Of a stretch of 64,000 nt of DNA, positions 11,072-22,225 are shown piece by piece (the stretch's first letter is position 1; each line of letters opens with the position of its first letter). The notes under the pieces are model-generated. The model saw only the letters and a program-made list of their open reading frames with translations, did not search any database and had not been told where the DNA came from. The DNA is from Agelaius tricolor (lineage: Eukaryota; Chordata; Aves; Passeriformes; Icteridae). Position numbers and translations under genes: made by a program. Location: assembly GCA_023055355.1 (NCBI GenBank), contig JALJCS010000001.1, positions 22,073,881 to 22,137,880 of the forward strand. Direction: 5' to 3'.

Positions 11072-12736
11072 GTATAGAAAGGTATATAGAAAGGTATTCC
11101 TTTCTAGTCCTGGGCAATAAATGCAGAATTTATGATTAAATTCTGGGTAATCAGTTTATTTAGCTACATTTACTACAGCATGGTGGATACAAAAAGCCAG
11201 GCTGTGCCAGACTGCTTCCCAAGGAAATAAATACTTGTGAGAAGACTCACAGACTGAGCTGCATGTATCTGTTTGCCACTCACAGTAGTAGGAGTGCTGC
11301 ATTTTTTTTCTAAGGGGAGAACTCCTCACGTGGAAACTGCAGAGTTGATGAGTGGATATTATTTAAATCAATAGATTATGTGTATTTGTCTTGACTCAAT
11401 TTAATATCTGAGTCAGTAGGCTGAAATAATTAGAAATTATGACTAGAAAGGGAAATGGAGTGTGATAAATTAAATCAAAGAAACAAAACCTGTTATTTCT
11501 TTGATGGCAGGAGAAAACACAGCAGTAGAAGAGAAATTCTTTGATATTGAGGTCTTTCTCTAAGACAAAATATAAGTAAGCAAGGTAATTCAGGTGATTG
11601 AAGGGTTATTCAGGTTGGTGCTTGTCATTCACCAAGAATCTAATACTAACCACTGCTATGGCTAGTTTTAGGGCTAAAACCCCACAAAATAAGCCCTTTA
11701 CAAAGTGGCTGGCATCACTGCCAGCCTGGGACATGAGGGGAAGGGCAGGCTGGGCCAACCAGGCAGTGAGAGGCAGCTGTGGGCTGGTACCTGGGCTTTG
11801 CTTTCCACACATTTCTCTTGGTCAGGCCCAGACAATGAAACACGGCACTGGTGGGTTCCTCATATCCTGTGAAAGGACAATTAATGCCCATTCACCAGAA
11901 ATGCCTGGATTGAGGTTAATTGTCTTAGAGATGTTTTTTTCCTCAGATCTGATTTTGAGTTCAGCTGAGTGGAATCAAGCCGGACGTTTGACTGCCGAGT
12001 GCTCAGGTCTGTGCACAGCAGATGAAGACATTTTCCAGACAAATTAGTCTTCACTAAGTTATACACACAAACTGCTCTGTAATGGTATTATTGATAACAT
12101 TTGGACATTTCAGTGCTCATGATGTGACTATACAGGGTTAAATCAACAAAAAGAGCAGTGTCATTTGCTTAAATGAGCAATGAGTGCAGTTGTGTGCAGG
12201 GACTCTGGTCACCATCAATTTGCATCTTCTCATGTGGCTCCACACAATCTTTCCTATGGTTCAGAGGGGGATTGACTCAAGTGAATCACCCAGGAAATGT
12301 TCTCCTCTTGCAGAGACTTTCAGTTCCCTTCACATTCAACAACACACAAGTACCAGGAACAAAATTTCTCCCCACAATTTCCTTGGGACAAGAATTATTT
12401 GAGTTGAAGGGATACAAGCTCTTTCTGGCAATATCCATGCCCTTTCCAGATCAATGGTAGCTATGTGTCTTTGAGTGCTTCAGGAAAGGATTTAAGGCTG
12501 CCTGGTATAATTTGAAAGAGATGATAATTATTATTTCTTATTTCTTAATATTGGCCTCTCAGTGTAGGAAAAAAAAAGTGACTGCTTTGGGGTTAACCCT
12601 GGTGGAATTTACTCTTCTGAAGAAGTGTTGTGAGAGTATGTCTGGCAGTTGTTTTCTTTTGAAGAAGTTATATTTACTTCTTGTAGCATTTACTTAACAT
12701 TCACCAGCACATATTGCTTCCAAAATATGCCAGTGT

Positions 12737-12773
12737 CCTTAATTTTTCTTTTTCTTTTTTTATTTTTTTTTTA
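12737..12773. repeat. T-rich low-complexity tract
   Basis: About 37 bases of nearly pure T with a few A and C, ending TTTTAG. It could act as a polypyrimidine tract plus acceptor, but no partner donor with an open segment was found immediately downstream. Confidence 0.8.
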
Positions 12774-14379
12774 GCCTGTAAGAAAAGTAGCTTGATTAGC
12801 ATGTTTTTGTTTGTGCTTGTGTTTGAGCTTAGATGTGGTCGTACCTGGCAACTGTGTGTGAAGAAATTAATGAGGCAAAGTTAAGTCAGAGAGATGAGTT
12901 TTGCAATTAACACTGAATGTGGTGAGATCTATAGTTATTCTCATCTCTTGTGAAAATGAATTAACTTGCCATAGGAAAATTGTGTCTCCTGCCTTCATGG
13001 GTTTCTCTACGTTGGTTGGCCTTTTTTGGTTTTGATAGCACATACCAGCTGCAGGGTGTAACGTGATGCAAAACCCATCCATGAGCAGAGTGTCAGGAAG
13101 GCTGGATGATCAGCTGTTTGTGCCACTGCTCCTTTTCAGAAAAAAAAATGCTGCAGATGCCCCATTAACAGAGAGAAAAAGTGTCATTTATTTGAACAGA
13201 AGGATTCTGGTTGATTTAGAAAATGCCCAGCAAAATACATAACACAGCATATCATTGTCCTTGGCTCATTTGCAAAGAGAAACCATTTGCAAATCAAACC
13301 CCAATATTGCATTTCAAAGAAAATAAAAACTTATGCCTACCTCTGAAAGGAGACATAAAGCTTGAGTTCAGCACATGTGCATACACAGGCAGACCTCATC
13401 ATTGTCACCAGATAGCTCACGTGCACATAGCACACACTTGTTTCCAGCTCCATGGTTTTCATTTCCTGAAGACTTCCAGTTCATTGCCTTAGAAGCTACA
13501 GTGGAGAGCTGTGTTAAACCTGTCTTCTTACAAGCTTCTTCTCTGACCTCCTTTTTGGATTTGGTGTTGGAAAATGCTGTGTAAAGCTATCCTTCATGCT
13601 CAAAGGAAAACACCATAGTGCAGAACAAGGTATTTTTTTAAAAGTGTTGATTTCATGGGGAAAAATTCTTCCAGGGAACTGAAGGAACTCTCAACAGCTC
13701 TAATCAAATTTAGTAAGCAGTCAATTAAAACATGTATTTACTGGCATTTATGAGAAGGCAAGAAAAATTTCAACTTCTCAATTAATTTCTCTTCAAAAAT
13801 TTGAAGAGAAATTCTTTCTCCTTCTCTTTTTGCTCCTCTTTTCAAAGCAAAAGAGTTATTGGAGAATGTAAAACAAACATCATTATCAGAAAGCACAAGT
13901 CTAATGCAGAGAAACACTTTGTGCTTAACCAAGTATGTTAAAACTTCTTTTTATCTTACCCATTTGTGCATCCAAACAAAAAAAGTGCACCAAAAATATG
14001 CCTTATTCACAATGCTACAGCATCCCCGTGGTTTTAGGACCACAGAATCCCCAGGTTATCATTAATGGAGTACTGGCACCAATCTCAAGGCAATTTTTCA
14101 GAATATGAATTGTTACACAGGTTTTGACTGATTCACTAAGTTCTTTTTTGGTGGCCTAAGATTTCTATAAACTCTCTAATTGTTGTCTGTAGAAATGGGA
14201 ATACAGGTCATATGCAGCCACAGACAATAAAGGAAGGGCCCTGATCCCACATGGTGTTTAACTGTCCTGATTTTCTAGATGCTTCCATCACAATAAGGAT
14301 TATGGAGCATAAACACAGTTCTGCAATTTAACCCATCTGTAATCTGCATCTGCATGGAGCTCAGTTCTGACTATTTCAG

Positions 14380-14570
14380 GGCAGAAGCCCCACTGAGACG
14401 TACAGGAGTAAAGTTTGCTGCAAAGATGTTTGCACATTTTGTATCCAGACTTTCGCTTCTTGCATTAGATCCAGCACGGGTCAAAGTTGCTTTACATCAC
14501 CTTGGCTGGTTCCAAAGGGAAACTTCCAATAAAAGGATCATTGCAACATTGCCTGTTGAAATACATCCAG
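14380..14570 (+). other. Candidate 191-nt exon inside an 82-codon frame
   Basis: A plausible acceptor (gactatttcag, 14369-14379, with the branch-like word ttctgac just upstream) precedes, and a consensus donor ccag|gtaagt (14567-14576) follows. One frame is open through the whole segment and extends from an ATG at 14354 to 14602. The predicted peptide is basic and hydrophobic with no motif I recognise. The short distance between branch-like word and AG weakens the acceptor. Some of the left part (agccccactgag to ggagtaaagtttgc) may derive from an old palindromic amniote repeat. Alternatives are a lncRNA exon or no exon. Confidence 0.18.
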
Positions 14571-14739
14571 GTAAGTCAGCATGGCTCAGCTTAGGCAAAT
14601 GAAACCAAGTAAACTTATATCCATCTTGCACAATTCAGCTTGGTTTTGCTTCCTACCTGCAGCACAGGATGCTCACAGAGCACCAGAGTGTTCTTCAGGT
14701 ACTGCACACAGCATGGATCAGGATTGTCATTATATCTTA

Positions 14740-15015
14740 ACAATTTAGGAGATGAAGGGGAGAAGCATTAACACTTTGCATTTATTTACTTTTACAGCAT
14801 GCCATAAAGATTAAAAATACATTGTACACAAGTGCAGTATTTAATGTAGCCCTTTAATTACATTCAAGTGTGTTACTAAATAGTCTTGAGAAAACCTTAA
14901 TGACCAGCTGTTCTACCCTCTTCCCATATGTCAGAAATGGTTTCAGAAATCACATTCTGGGACAGTAAGGTTGTATAATTAGACAGTGTATAGTTAACAC
15001 TTCTAGATTTTCCTC
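14740..15015. promoter_or_regulatory. Candidate conserved non-coding element
   Basis: A repeat-free A+T-rich block with words such as ATTTATTTACTTTTACAGC, CCTTTAATTACATTCAAGTG (homeodomain TAATTA, NKX-type CAAGTG) and GTATAATTAGAC. This composition is typical of enhancers in vertebrate gene deserts. The call rests on texture only. Confidence 0.25.
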
Positions 15016-15380
15016 TTAAACTGCGGGCCCTTTTCACTAACATATTGTGGTTTGGTGCCAGTTTGGCACAACACAATTATGCGATGTGCCAAACTGCAAC
15101 TGAGATGTACAAACTCTCAGAGACATGTTATGATTGCACCATTATCTTTTTATATCTTTTTCATCATTAGGACTGGATGCTTTTTATGTTATGTAAGATT
15201 CAGCTTTTTATGGCCAACAAATAAACTTAGTAAATAGGACTATAAATTTTTAATACTTCTTCCATAATTCCATTTGTCTAATCAGAATTAGATGATTACC
15301 GTAACCCCACATTAGTTTTCACCAAAAAGGCACCTTTCCAAGAACAGCAGCTATGGACAAAAATGTCAAAGGAGGTACCT
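15016..15380. other. Unique A+T-rich non-coding sequence
   Basis: No recognised repeat or gene. It contains TAATCAGAATTAGATGATTA at 15280-15299, a cluster of homeodomain-like TAAT words. Confidence 0.5.
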
Positions 15381-15383
15381 TTT

Positions 15384-15470
15384 GGCCCAGTTCAGGAATG
15401 CACTTAAGCACGTGCTTAGCGCTAAGCACATGAATGCTTGTGTAGAGGCATGTGCTGAAGCTGGATCACA
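15384..15470. repeat. Palindromic amniote repeat with nested perfect palindromes
   Basis: The copy starts GGCCCAGTTCAGGAATG and passes through TAAGCACGTGCTTA (perfect 14-bp palindrome, 15405-15418) and GTGCTTAGCGCTAAGCAC (perfect 18-bp palindrome, 15412-15429). It ends with GCATGTGCTGAAGCTGGATC. This is the order of the amniote repeat I remember with GATCCAGCAAAGCACTTAAG at one end, CACGTGCTTAA and TTAAGCACATG inside, and the complement at the other end. The centre is partly deleted. Family naming needs a repeat-library search. Confidence 0.6.
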
Positions 15471-15549
15471 AAATGCTTTATGCTGAACAAATAAAACAAA
15501 CCCTTTCTGGAAGTTATAAAGGATAGGGGCAGCTCTGTCTTTTGAACAA

Positions 15550-15870
15550 TTATCACCCCTCTTCCCGTTAGCACCTGAAAATGCCGGTGTTTTTCTGGGA
15601 CGTTTATTATTTTGCAGGACAAAACACACCCAGGGTTTGCAAAGCAGGGGGGAGGCAGCGGGAGCGCATTGAGTGTGAGCTGCCAGCCGAGCCATCGCCG
15701 TGCGGCTCACGGAACATCCATCCATCCTGCCCGGCCCGGGGGGGGCCCTGGGAGGCAGCAGCAGCAGCTTCACCATCCTCACAGGAGAGAGGTTTATGGC
15801 TTGGGCACTTTTTTTTTTTTTAAATTTATTTTTCCCCCCCCCCCGAGCTTCAATTTCCAACGACTTATTT
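15550..15870. other. Short CpG cluster followed by T and C homopolymers
   Basis: From about 15560 to 15735 there are a dozen or so CpGs, the densest patch in the left half of the window, ending in the G-rich tract CCCGGCCCGGGGGGGGCCC. It is followed by 13 T (15809-15821), an AT-rich bridge and 11 C (15834-15844). This could be a small orphan CpG island or enhancer. No consensus promoter or gene start is visible. Overlapping frames on both strands here are explained by composition. Confidence 0.45.
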
Positions 15871-15949
15871 AGATGTAAGCAATGACAGCTGTAATCATGT
15901 TTTAAATCTTGCTTTGTATCCTTAGTTATAATGTTGTTCAATTAATATT

Positions 15950-17060
15950 CAGAATAATGGAAGTGATGTGCCCCTTTGAAAAAGACTTGAATGCAGGCCA
16001 AAGCTTTGGGAAACTGATTCTCAAGAGGATTAATCAGCATTTAAAACTTGCATTAATAAAAATCTGATCTTCTACTGTGTAGCATGCATAATACTTTTCA
16101 TTTTTAAGCATTTTATTTTAATAGTGTGGTATCCTTTGTCCTGATTTTTAAAGGGATTTTAAAATCTAACTCCTTCAAATCAATCCTGCTTTGACCCCTG
16201 TGCATTCTTTTACTGAATATAAAAACATTAAAGAAATCCTTGATTCACAAATACCTCTATCGCTAAGTATGAGCAAAGTACAGTGCACAAGCATGCTTGT
16301 AATAGAAATTATATATAGCTTCCACAGGAATTTATGTTAGGCAAGGGCTCACCTTTTCATGTAAATTATTGACGCAATAAAAACACAGATTTACACCGAA
16401 TTATTTAAAAGTCTGGAGGTAAATTACACCCTGAGAAGTCATGAACAGCCCTGGCACTCCATAAAAAGTGCTCTCCATTTTTTGTGTGACTTTTGACTCT
16501 GTAATAAGTAATATTATTGTACCCTATGCCAACAAGATCGAGTCTATATCTGAAAGACAGACTTAATCTATGTTTTTGTGTTGTTCTCCTGATCTTATTA
16601 GTGGGTTAGAGAAACAAGAGGATTTTTGTATAAAGTTTCTCATATAAATTCAATTCTAGTAAACCAGCTAATTTACATGCTAAACAGCCAGCAGTTGGTA
16701 AGATAGTTTTGTTGGATGTCAACTGCAGAGGCTAAATGTGTATTTTCTAGTATTTTATCAATACTAGAAAATATTATTTTTTTCTGAAAAGGCATTTTAA
16801 TAGCAAATATCTCACTCAGATCTTCTATGAAACAAAGAAATGTAGTTGAGAAATTCTTGTGTTCTTACATTATGAAAGACAACAGTTTACATTCTGAGTA
16901 TGGACCATCTGCTTTTACTTTGTGTCATACCTAATGTGATGCTTCAGTTCATCACAAATATGATCAGTTTTCTAAAAGAAGTCAGAGATTCTTGAGGGAT
17001 ATTTTTATTATCTTGCTACATTCTAGAAATAGAAGGTAAATAGCTTTTTGTGCAAAAATG
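15950..17060. promoter_or_regulatory. Long candidate conserved non-coding block
   Basis: About 1.1 kb of repeat-free A+T-rich sequence packed with enhancer-type words: GGATTAATCAGC, GCATAATACTTTTCATTTTT, TACCTCTATCGC, GTAAATTATTGACGC, CCGAATTATTTAAAAG, GGAGGTAAATTACACC and CAGCTAATTTACATGC. It includes a perfect inverted repeat at 16741-16773. It probably contains several separate elements. Conservation against chicken or reptiles is the deciding test. Confidence 0.35.
16741..16773. repeat. Perfect 14-bp inverted repeat with 5-nt loop
   Basis: The arm TATTTTCTAGTATT at 16741-16754 is followed by the spacer TTATC and the exact reverse complement at 16760-16773. In RNA it would be a stable small hairpin. 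The stem is too short for a canonical microRNA precursor unless flanking imperfect pairing extends it, which I could not establish. Confidence 0.95.
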
Positions 17061-19974
17061 GTAACTATAAAACACATTGTATCCAATGGAGCATCAAAAA
17101 TTCTAGTCTCTCCGGTACTGGGCAGTGGGCAGGATGAAAAGACTTTGAAATACTACAAAGAAAAATGAATAACAAAAAAATATGTAATCTTTGCCTCCAG
17201 TGGATAGTGCATCCAACGTGAGAAGGGAAGTGTGAGAGAAGGGATTTACACAGATGTGCACTAGTTTGGAGTAAGAGGAGGAAGGCTCCCATTTAGGATG
17301 TCCCCTGCCTGAGTCCCTAGACCTAAGCCTGGCCCAGTGGTACTCAAGGATCCTGTCACTTGGATCAAGATAAGAGGAGCAAGTCCCCACTCTTCATGTA
17401 CTTTGTGAGAACGACAGGCAGGAGCTGCTTTGGTACCATCTTACTACCCTGTCAAGCACCACCTGTCTTTTTCTGGCTTCAGAGGTTGTCTCCAACACTA
17501 CTGCTCACATTGACCCAGTGGGAAGCACTTCCCTATGAGTTAAATCCTGGCCATAAGAAGTCTATGACAAAATACACAATCCACATTTCAAACTGAGCTA
17601 GTACATTTGCTTGAGTTGATAGACATCTAGATTCTAATCCAAAAATGCACAAGAGCCCTTTACTTACTGGATAAATATCAGACATTGGCTGTCATCTGTA
17701 GCTTCCTCTATCCTCACCATCCCTAAAAAACCTCATTTCTGTCTGTCTTTGGTGCTCTCAGAAGAGGGATAGAGAAGTCCCTTTGAAATTCAGTCTGCAG
17801 TGTTCATGTCCACAACTATAGCTCCAAAGCCAGCAAAAATGATTGTCTCTAATTTGGAAATGATCCAGACAGAGGCCCATCCTCTCACAGTGAGGTGGAG
17901 TAACATCACTTGTGTACATGATTAAATTTTTTCACACAGGGTGGTTGTCTTGACCTGCTGTTGAGCAATGCCTGGACTGAAGCTCTTTTGCTGCTCTCTG
18001 CCCAAGCAGTGCCTGAAAGTGAGCTAGCAGCATGTCCTAACCATGAGACACTGCCACTTTCTGGCCAGGCCAGCAGAGCCAGGGACAGCTTTTGGGTCTC
18101 TTGCCAACTGCCCCATACAGGGAGGAGAGGGGAAACATCCAAACTGATGGTGAGCAACTATTACAGCTTAGCCTGAGACTTCGAAGCGTGAAGAGGGCAA
18201 AACAGCAGTCACCCAGCGTGGGGGTTCATTGTAGAAATGATTGCATTCTCTAAACTCATCTAACCCTTAGTGCAGAAGAACAAAGGCACTGTTAACTAAG
18301 TGAGTAGGTCTGATGCATCACCACAGGGAGCCTGGGTCCTGTTATTCCATGCTGTTGGACCACAATCTTCCTTTTGCTATCTTCTACACTTTTCTTGTTC
18401 TCTCTTCCTAGGCTCCTAATTGCAATGAGGAACCAACATCCTTCATGCAGTCAAGGCTATTATCACTCCCACCATGGCTCCAGCCCTATGTCCTTGCTCC
18501 CTGGGTCTCTAGGTACCCCTCACACCGCTCCTTCTCCCTGCTTCCATTGCCATTTCCAGGCTGCCTTGCTCTGGGCTGTGTGTGGCGGTGCCAGTGCTGG
18601 ATTAGGCTGAATACAAGTACCACATTCTTTACTACAGAGTCAGCATTTCTTCCTCATTCCTTGCCTGGCTGCTGCCCAGCAGGTTATTTTGGGAGTTACG
18701 CTAGCTGGCCCGGAGCACTGCCATGCCAGGCAGAGCACTGACAGCCAAATGCTGCCCAGGATTGCTTGCCAGTGCCTGAGCCTGAAATGAAGTGCTGCTT
18801 TATTTGGGACATTGACATAGTGTAAATGTCCCTGAGGTTTGTAAGGGACCACTACTGAAAAGGGCTGACTGGGGCAAGGGCAGGTGTGGATGGGAGCCCC
18901 TTGCAGTGCCTTCCCTGTAAACAGCAATGCTGCAAACCCACAGGCTGGGGGTCAGAGGAACAGGGGTGTGAGAAGGATTAAGCTGTCTGTGTGTTTTTCT
19001 CCCAGCACTCCTGGTCACAGACTGCTCTTTTCCGAGTCAGGACAATGCCTCTGCTCCCAACACGTGGCTCCCACACTTCCCACTGGGTCAATGTGAGAAG
19101 AAGCAAAACTGCAGCAGCACTGCAGGATTGTCCTGCTGTTCTGGGTGGGTTGGGACTGGGAGACATGCAGAAGGAGGGGTAGGAGGAGGGAAAGGAGATG
19201 GGATGGAAGAGGCAGGATTGAAAATTCCATCTACAATATGGTTGGAAAAGAGGTATGGTTGAGCTGTTCAACCACAGTTAAGAGCTAAGAGTTAATTTTC
19301 CATGTGTTCTCTGAGCTGGCAAATAATACTGATGTACAGGTGTAAAGCAGGTCCATGACCAGGTACAGAACCTGCAGCATCCCAGGTGTCCTGCCTCTGA
19401 TATATTCATTTTATTTGGAACCAGAAGCAACTTTACCTTCACCGGTACACCTTGTAAAATGTTACGTCGTGCTTCAGTGCCCCCTACACCAGTGGAGTCA
19501 GATGGCCATCAATGGTTTTTTGGTTTTTTCTGGGACACAACTTTGAATAGCTTATGTAGGCCTGAATTTCTGCTTTGGAGGACAGCCCTTGTGCTGGACA
19601 ACTCTCAACATGTGTCATCAGAAGCACATGATACCATCACACCTCAGTGCCACTGTAACAGGGCAGGTTTTGGAGGAGGCCTGAGTGCCCTTAGAGCAGC
19701 CAGTCAGCAGCAGGTGCAGGGGTGTTGTTGTGGCACCTGAGCTGCCCTATTTGAAGGCAATTAAATCTGCAGGAGTCAGGGTAGGTATCCCCACCACTTG
19801 CACCTGGGTGTGCTCAGGACACAGGAGCAGCTACATGGATGCCCAAAGAACAGCAGTGTTAAATGCTATGGTAGAATCATGATGTTGCTATCTTATTTCT
19901 TAACCTTTTACTTTCTATGGCAGTATTTTTTTTTGGAAAAAAAGCATTTTGGGGAAAAAAAAGGTTATTGTTAT
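17061..19974. other. Unique non-coding sequence
   Basis: Mixed composition, with a G+C-richer part at 18450-19200 where frames of 60-98 codons overlap on both strands. None shows a recognisable domain. No interspersed repeat was recognised. A T-run and purine-rich run occur at 19925-19964, just before the CR1 fragment. Confidence 0.55.
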
Positions 19975-20004
19975 GCTTGAATTGATCATGCTGCTGAAGA
20001 GCAC

Positions 20005-20093
20005 TGGGCATGAGTCACCCTTGAGGCAGGGAGATGGACAAGATGAGCTCATGGAGTACCTTTCCAGACCTATTTCTACAAGTCTGTGAGCAG
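20005..20093 (+). repeat. CR1 LINE 3'-end fragment
   Basis: The order of words (gggagatggacaagatgagctc, then ggagtacctttccagacctatttctacaagtctgtga) follows the avian CR1 3' end, which reads roughly GGATTGGACTAGATGATCTC, then AGGTCCCTTCCAACC, then a TTCTATGATTCTGTGA-type tail. The terminal microsatellite is reduced to a single degenerate unit. The fragment is short and diverged, as most CR1 copies are. Upstream sequence (ctgctgaagagcactgggcatgag) may belong to the same copy. Confidence 0.7.
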
Positions 20094-20734
20094 AACAAGA
20101 ACAAATGAACTCAAGATGTTTTCCCAGAAGTGGCAAATAAAGGAACCATTTCCTTGAATTCTGCACAAATTGAATATGAATAAAACAAATCCCAAATCTG
20201 GTCCATTCTTCTTTTTCCTTTCTTTAAAGAACAAATACAATAACTCCATAAGTACACACAGAAACCAAGCAGAGAAGATCAAGTCAAGGGTGCCTCAGGT
20301 TTTACTTTTTGTCTCTTTTTGAAATGGCAAAAGATTAAATCCAAAAATCTGTATGTCCCCCTTGTTTGAACAAAGCAACTACATGTAAACCATGGCAGTC
20401 CCTGTACTCAGTGTTACAAAATCAAGATCTGAGAGGGAAAAAGAAGCATGCAGTGGCCAGAGAGGGCTGTCCTCAGAGGGAGGAGAGCTCAGGAAGCTAT
20501 TTAGCCTATGGAATTCATGAAATGAAGGCAAGAAGCTGGGCTCCCTACACAATGTGTGAAGGAAGCTTGGTCCCTGGTGAAGATGGCTCCCAAAAAGCAG
20601 AGTGCTGAGCAGGGACTTGCTTGTCCAAGCCAGTGGCAGGAGATGTGTCCACCATCCCACCTCTGAGAGCTGCTCACATGCAGATACGGTGTAAGGCAGC
20701 CCCTCCAAGCTGTGAGTACTGAACTCTCCCAAGT
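20094..20734. other. Unique non-coding sequence
   Basis: No recognisable repeat or gene. The minus frame at 20379-20732 (117 codons) and plus frame at 20366-20608 overlap in a purine-rich part and have no domain. Confidence 0.55.
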
Positions 20735-22225
20735 GCCAGATATTTAGAATGAGCCCAATCTTGCAGTTTGCTCAACTAATTGTTTGCCTTTTCTGAATCT
20801 TGTAAGGCTCTAAACAAACCATATCCATTGGTCTTATAAATATTTATTAATTTCCCCTTTGTTAGCTAATTGTTTTGCAACACAGATTACTTTATTTATT
20901 AAACATCTTGCTAAAATGCTATTCTACAATACATTTATTGTTAATTCCCTAATTATTTAGGAATGTATGTTTTGTGGATTGTGAAGCCACTGTGCACAGT
21001 GCCTGACAGGTTAGCTTTTAAAATTAATGTTGTGTTTGGGTTTGAGTGATCAGCAGTGAGGAAGAGAGTCCTAAAATGCACTTGAAAAAAATTAATTAAT
21101 AAATGTAGCCCAAAATTGATGTAGAGTCAGAATTATGCAATTTACTTGCACATTTCCTTCTACCTATTGTAACTCCAAATAACATTTCTGAATCAGATTT
21201 GTTGTACTAAGTTTATCTTCTCCACAAAGAGCAGATTTTTTTAATGCTGTGATGCACCTTTTAAGATGTATTTTGACATTATTTGTGTAAAAATCATCCC
21301 TCTTATTTTGTGCATCCATTTATTTTGTTCATGGTTTTCCTTTTTGTAGCCTCCTTATGCCATTTTTCTATTCTTGTTATGTATGTGCTTTAGAAAGAAT
21401 GCATCCACATTTGAGTGGTTAATCAAGGGGAACTAACCAAAATAATCACTTCCCAGTACTTCAAAATATTCTGATTTTTTAATGGAGAACATGCATTCTT
21501 AAATTAAATATGCATAATAAGTAATAAGTACTAATAAGAATAAAGTGGGCTCTGTAAGAATGAATGTTATGTTTTAAGCAAAATGCATTTGATTTGCCAG
21601 GTTCAAAGCTGCTTTGAATCAGTAAGAATCAGTGCAAAAAACGGGGTGAGAGAGCCTCATAATGCCTATAAATTGTCCATAATTGTATGGATTTTAAATC
21701 TAAAAGTTGGCAGTGGCAAAAGCTAAAAGCCATTAGGAGAGATCCTATTGTGCAACACGTCAGTAATCGTAACTCATAATCTTAAGGGAAAAAAAACTAA
21801 CTAGAGTTTTCTAAAATTTTCATAACTGTACTTGAGCCTTGTCTTGATGTTTACTACAATGATGGCATTGTTTGAAATGACATAGCCTAATGCATATATA
21901 AGTCCTGTTTGAAAAGAGCTACTAATTAACATGAATAGTCTTCTTCTCTGAAGGTCATTTATTGCAAAGTTCATTTTTCAGCCGAGCATTGCTAAAGTAG
22001 TCACCCCCACTAACAGCCATTAGATTAAGAGACTTAGGTCTGTTCTTGTCCTGACACTGGGTCAGGATTTTCAAAGGAAGAGGCTCTTCGATGCCAAGAA
22101 GCCCTTAAAATAATATTTGAACAGAAAAAGAATGGATGTAATTACACTGTAAATATTTCTGCGGTTATTGAATTAATGAAGATAATTCTATTCATTTTAT
22201 CTTAAAAAAAAAAAAAAAAGCACAC
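20735..22225. promoter_or_regulatory. Long candidate conserved non-coding block
   Basis: About 1.5 kb of strikingly A+T-rich, repeat-poor sequence with many homeodomain and forkhead/SOX-like words: CTCAACTAATTGTTTGCC, ATAAATATTTATTAATTTCC, GTTAGCTAATTGTTTTGC, ACATTTATTGTTAATTCCC, CCTAATTATTTAGGAATG, CACTTGAAAAAAATTAATTA and GGATGTAATTACACTG. The long frames seen elsewhere are absent here. This is the best-looking enhancer-type block in the left half of the window. The region around 22037-22090 may contain a decayed palindromic repeat. Confidence 0.35.
22204..22219. repeat. Poly-A run
   Basis: Sixteen consecutive A. No retroposon body is recognisable immediately upstream, so it may be simple slippage. 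Confidence 0.9.

Larger units (their letters stand above)
10331..14370. other. Unique non-coding sequence with low-complexity tracts
   Basis: A+T-rich interval containing an A-rich tract at 10453-10500, a palindrome at 11056-11071 with short GGTATAGAAA-type repeats to 11103, and a T-rich tract at 12737-12773 that ends in TTTAG like a splice acceptor. The frame at 11598-12047 (149 codons, plus) overlaps two minus-strand frames and shows no family. The phrase gggccctgatccc at 14238-14250 is reminiscent of the palindromic amniote repeats but lacks the second half. Confidence 0.5.

Noticed and set aside
11598..12047. 149-codon plus-strand frame
   Set aside because: It is overlapped by two minus-strand frames, has no family resemblance and lies in plain A+T-rich DNA.
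14236..14255. gggccctgatccc as the end of a palindromic amniote repeat
   Set aside because: No complementary second end at the expected distance. Random occurrence is likely.
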